Shown here: positions 31,810-33,012 of the stretch, in pieces | How the letters are laid out: every line of letters begins with the position of its first letter | Numbering within the stretch: the stretch's first letter is position 1 | Assembly (NCBI GenBank): GCA_913063055.1 | Contig: CAJXZK010000031.1 | Span: 1 to 33,012, forward strand | Origin: an uncultured bacterium | GTDB lineage: Bacteria; Cyanobacteriota; Vampirovibrionia; Obscuribacterales; Obscuribacteraceae | DNA length: 33,012 nt | Direction of reading: 5' to 3' | Program-made: the position numbers and the translations under genes | Notes under the pieces: generated by a model | What the model was told of the DNA's origin: nothing | Seen by the model: the letters and a program-made list of their open reading frames with translations, nothing else | Database searches by the model: none

Positions 31810-32944
31810 ATGAGTCATCAAAATTCAAAGTTGAACATTGATGACATCGGCAACCAACTGGGGCTAACGCCCCAGTTTTTGTATGAAGCTGCAAATTTAG
31901 CATCGACCCAATATATGATTTTCGATCTGCCCAAACGCGCTGGCGGGTTCAGAACAATATGCTCACCAAAGGACGAGCTGAAAAGAATTCAGCGGGCAAT
32001 TCTTGAAGCACTACTATGGAATTTCAGTATGCCTGAGCACGTACATGGCTGTGTGCGGGGCCGGTCTATCGTGTCGAACGCTCGACCGCACGTAAACAAG
32101 CCACTGGTGCTGACAATTGATCTCAAAGATTTCTTCGGTTCGATTGGCGTTGCCCTTGTTAACAAGATCTATCAAGACCATTTTAACTGTGATGAACACA
32201 GTGCCGATATTCTGACAAAACTGACTACCTACGGCAATTTCTTACCACAAGGTGCTCCCACTAGCCCCACCCTTGCTAACATCGCCGCCTTGCCCCTTGA
32301 CGAATCAATAATAGAAATTTGCCAGCAAAATTTGGCATTGTTTGGCTACAGCCGATATGTTGATGATATCACCATATCTGGTGACTCAAAATTGGCGCTG
32401 CTCTTAGGTGATCTCTATAAAGCGGTCAACAAGAATGGCTTCTCTGCTAATGCCGAGAAGCTGAAGGCGAGCCTACCGTCAAACAGGCAAAAGGTGACGG
32501 GAGTAATAGTAAACAAAAAGCTTGGACCTCCCAAAAAGCTAATTCGCAAAATTCGCCAGCAATTACACTATTGCGGAAGATTTGGTATCGAAGATCATTG
32601 CCAACACGAAGGTATAGAGCCTGAAGAATTCGTCAACCAGATCAATGGCATGCTTGGCTATATTCGCCTGACCCAGCCTGAAGTTGCCGACGAATTCAAA
32701 ATTAAGCTGACCAAAATTCAAGCGCTAATATCCTTTAACACTCTTGAAGAAGAAGAGAAAAAGTTCTTGATGCTTAAGTACGCCATCGAAGAAGAGAAGA
32801 ACATCACCTTCTCTTATAACGATTCTCACCGCAGAGTCGCTCCTGAAGAGATTTCTATAGATGACGACGGCGTCAAAACTTTGCGTGCTTATCAAATTTT
32901 TCCAGACTATGGCTGGAAACGCTTCAATATTCTCTCTATACAAT
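31810..32944 (+). CDS. Retron-type reverse transcriptase with C-terminal WYL-like domain, 3' truncated by adapter
   Basis: 378 genuine residues are visible. RT core: FRTICSPKDELKRIQRAIL, HGCVRGRSIVSNARPH with the retron NAxxH motif (residues 90-94), catalytic D104 in IDLKDFFGSI, LPQGAPTSPTLAN, RYVDDITIS (183-186) and KVTGVIVN (VTG at 229-231). The thumb region contains FVNQINGMLGYIRLTQPE. NAxxH before motif 3 and VTG after YVDD mark retron RTs rather than group II intron or CRISPR RTs. Residues about 325-377 (ITFSYNDSHRRVAPEEISID, then LRAYQ, then WKRFNILSI) resemble the first part of a WYL domain. The apparent stop downstream lies in sequencing adapter, so the true C-terminus and any partner genes are missing. 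Its own promoter lies upstream. Confidence 0.9.
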
Positions 32945-33012
32945 CTGTCTCTTATACACATCTGACGCTGCCGACGAATAGAGAGGTGTAGATCTCGGTG
33001 GTCGCCGTATCA
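32945..33012 (+). other. Illumina Nextera adapter read-through, not genomic DNA
   Basis: From 32945 the sequence is the Tn5 mosaic end CTGTCTCTTATACACATCT followed by GACGCTGCCGACGA (to 32977), then ATAGAGAG (32978-32985; its reverse complement CTCTCTAT is the 502-series i5 index), then GTGTAGATCTCGGTGGTCGC, the reverse complement of the P5 end. It translates to the known artefact peptide SVSYTHLTLPTNREV, and to MCIRDR on the other strand. Confidence 0.98.

Noticed and set aside
32725..32961. Minus-strand frame starting MCIRDR
   Set aside because: Its start is the known translation artefact of Nextera adapter sequence.

Overview
The window looks like one end of a contig from a diderm bacterium with moderate GC. 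The genes from about 3.1 kb to 32.9 kb share one style: many TTG and GTG starts, frequent CTA, ATA and AGA codons, several Hanks-type Ser/Thr kinases, TPR and WG-repeat exported proteins, lipoproteins and an RND efflux pump. An Obscuribacterales-like (non-photosynthetic Cyanobacteriota, Melainabacteria) origin would fit, but I infer this from gene content only. No rRNA, tRNA, CRISPR array or ribosomal protein gene was seen.

Layout. (1) Bases 1-3030 are visibly GC-richer, with tightly packed same-strand genes separated by strong hairpins. They include a cREC-like receiver protein and a HAD-like protein. This resembles phage or plasmid DNA, or a foreign piece joined by misassembly. (2) Bases 3050-4580 hold an IS110-family DEDD transposase flanked by structured non-coding segments that are bridge-RNA candidates. 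(3) Bases 4634-6469, minus strand, encode an octad-repeat lipoprotein, a GH25 muramidase and a small multi-pass membrane protein. (4) A TPR protein at 7.0-7.7 kb converges on a minus-strand run at 7.7-15.75 kb. That run holds an RND membrane-fusion protein, an RND pump, DUF1800, DUF1501 and an EF-hand protein, and it diverges from a TetR regulator with a palindromic operator candidate between them. (5) From 16.7 kb all genes are on the plus strand: a small membrane protein, a YtcJ-like amidohydrolase, an LRR-bearing transmembrane Ser/Thr kinase, a second Ser/Thr kinase, an EamA transporter with a His-rich tail, a response-regulator/Ser-Thr-kinase fusion, a soluble hybrid histidine kinase with HPt, a TPR/WG-repeat exported protein, an anthrax-lethal-factor-like zinc protease, a thioredoxin-like protein, and a retron-type reverse transcriptase.

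How they fit together. The 18.8-29.2 kb block is a signalling locus. Two membrane-anchored Ser/Thr kinases precede a REC-HTH-kinase fusion that lies directly upstream of a hybrid histidine kinase with its own HPt. This suggests a phosphorelay that controls a Hanks kinase through its receiver domain. The last gene is a retron-like reverse transcriptase (NAxxH, YVDD and VTG motifs) whose C-terminus begins a WYL-like domain. Its end is lost, because the final 68 bases of the window are Illumina/Nextera adapter sequence. The stop codon of that reading frame is therefore artificial. The contig was built from incompletely trimmed reads, which also makes a chimera at the 3.0-3.2 kb GC change more plausible.
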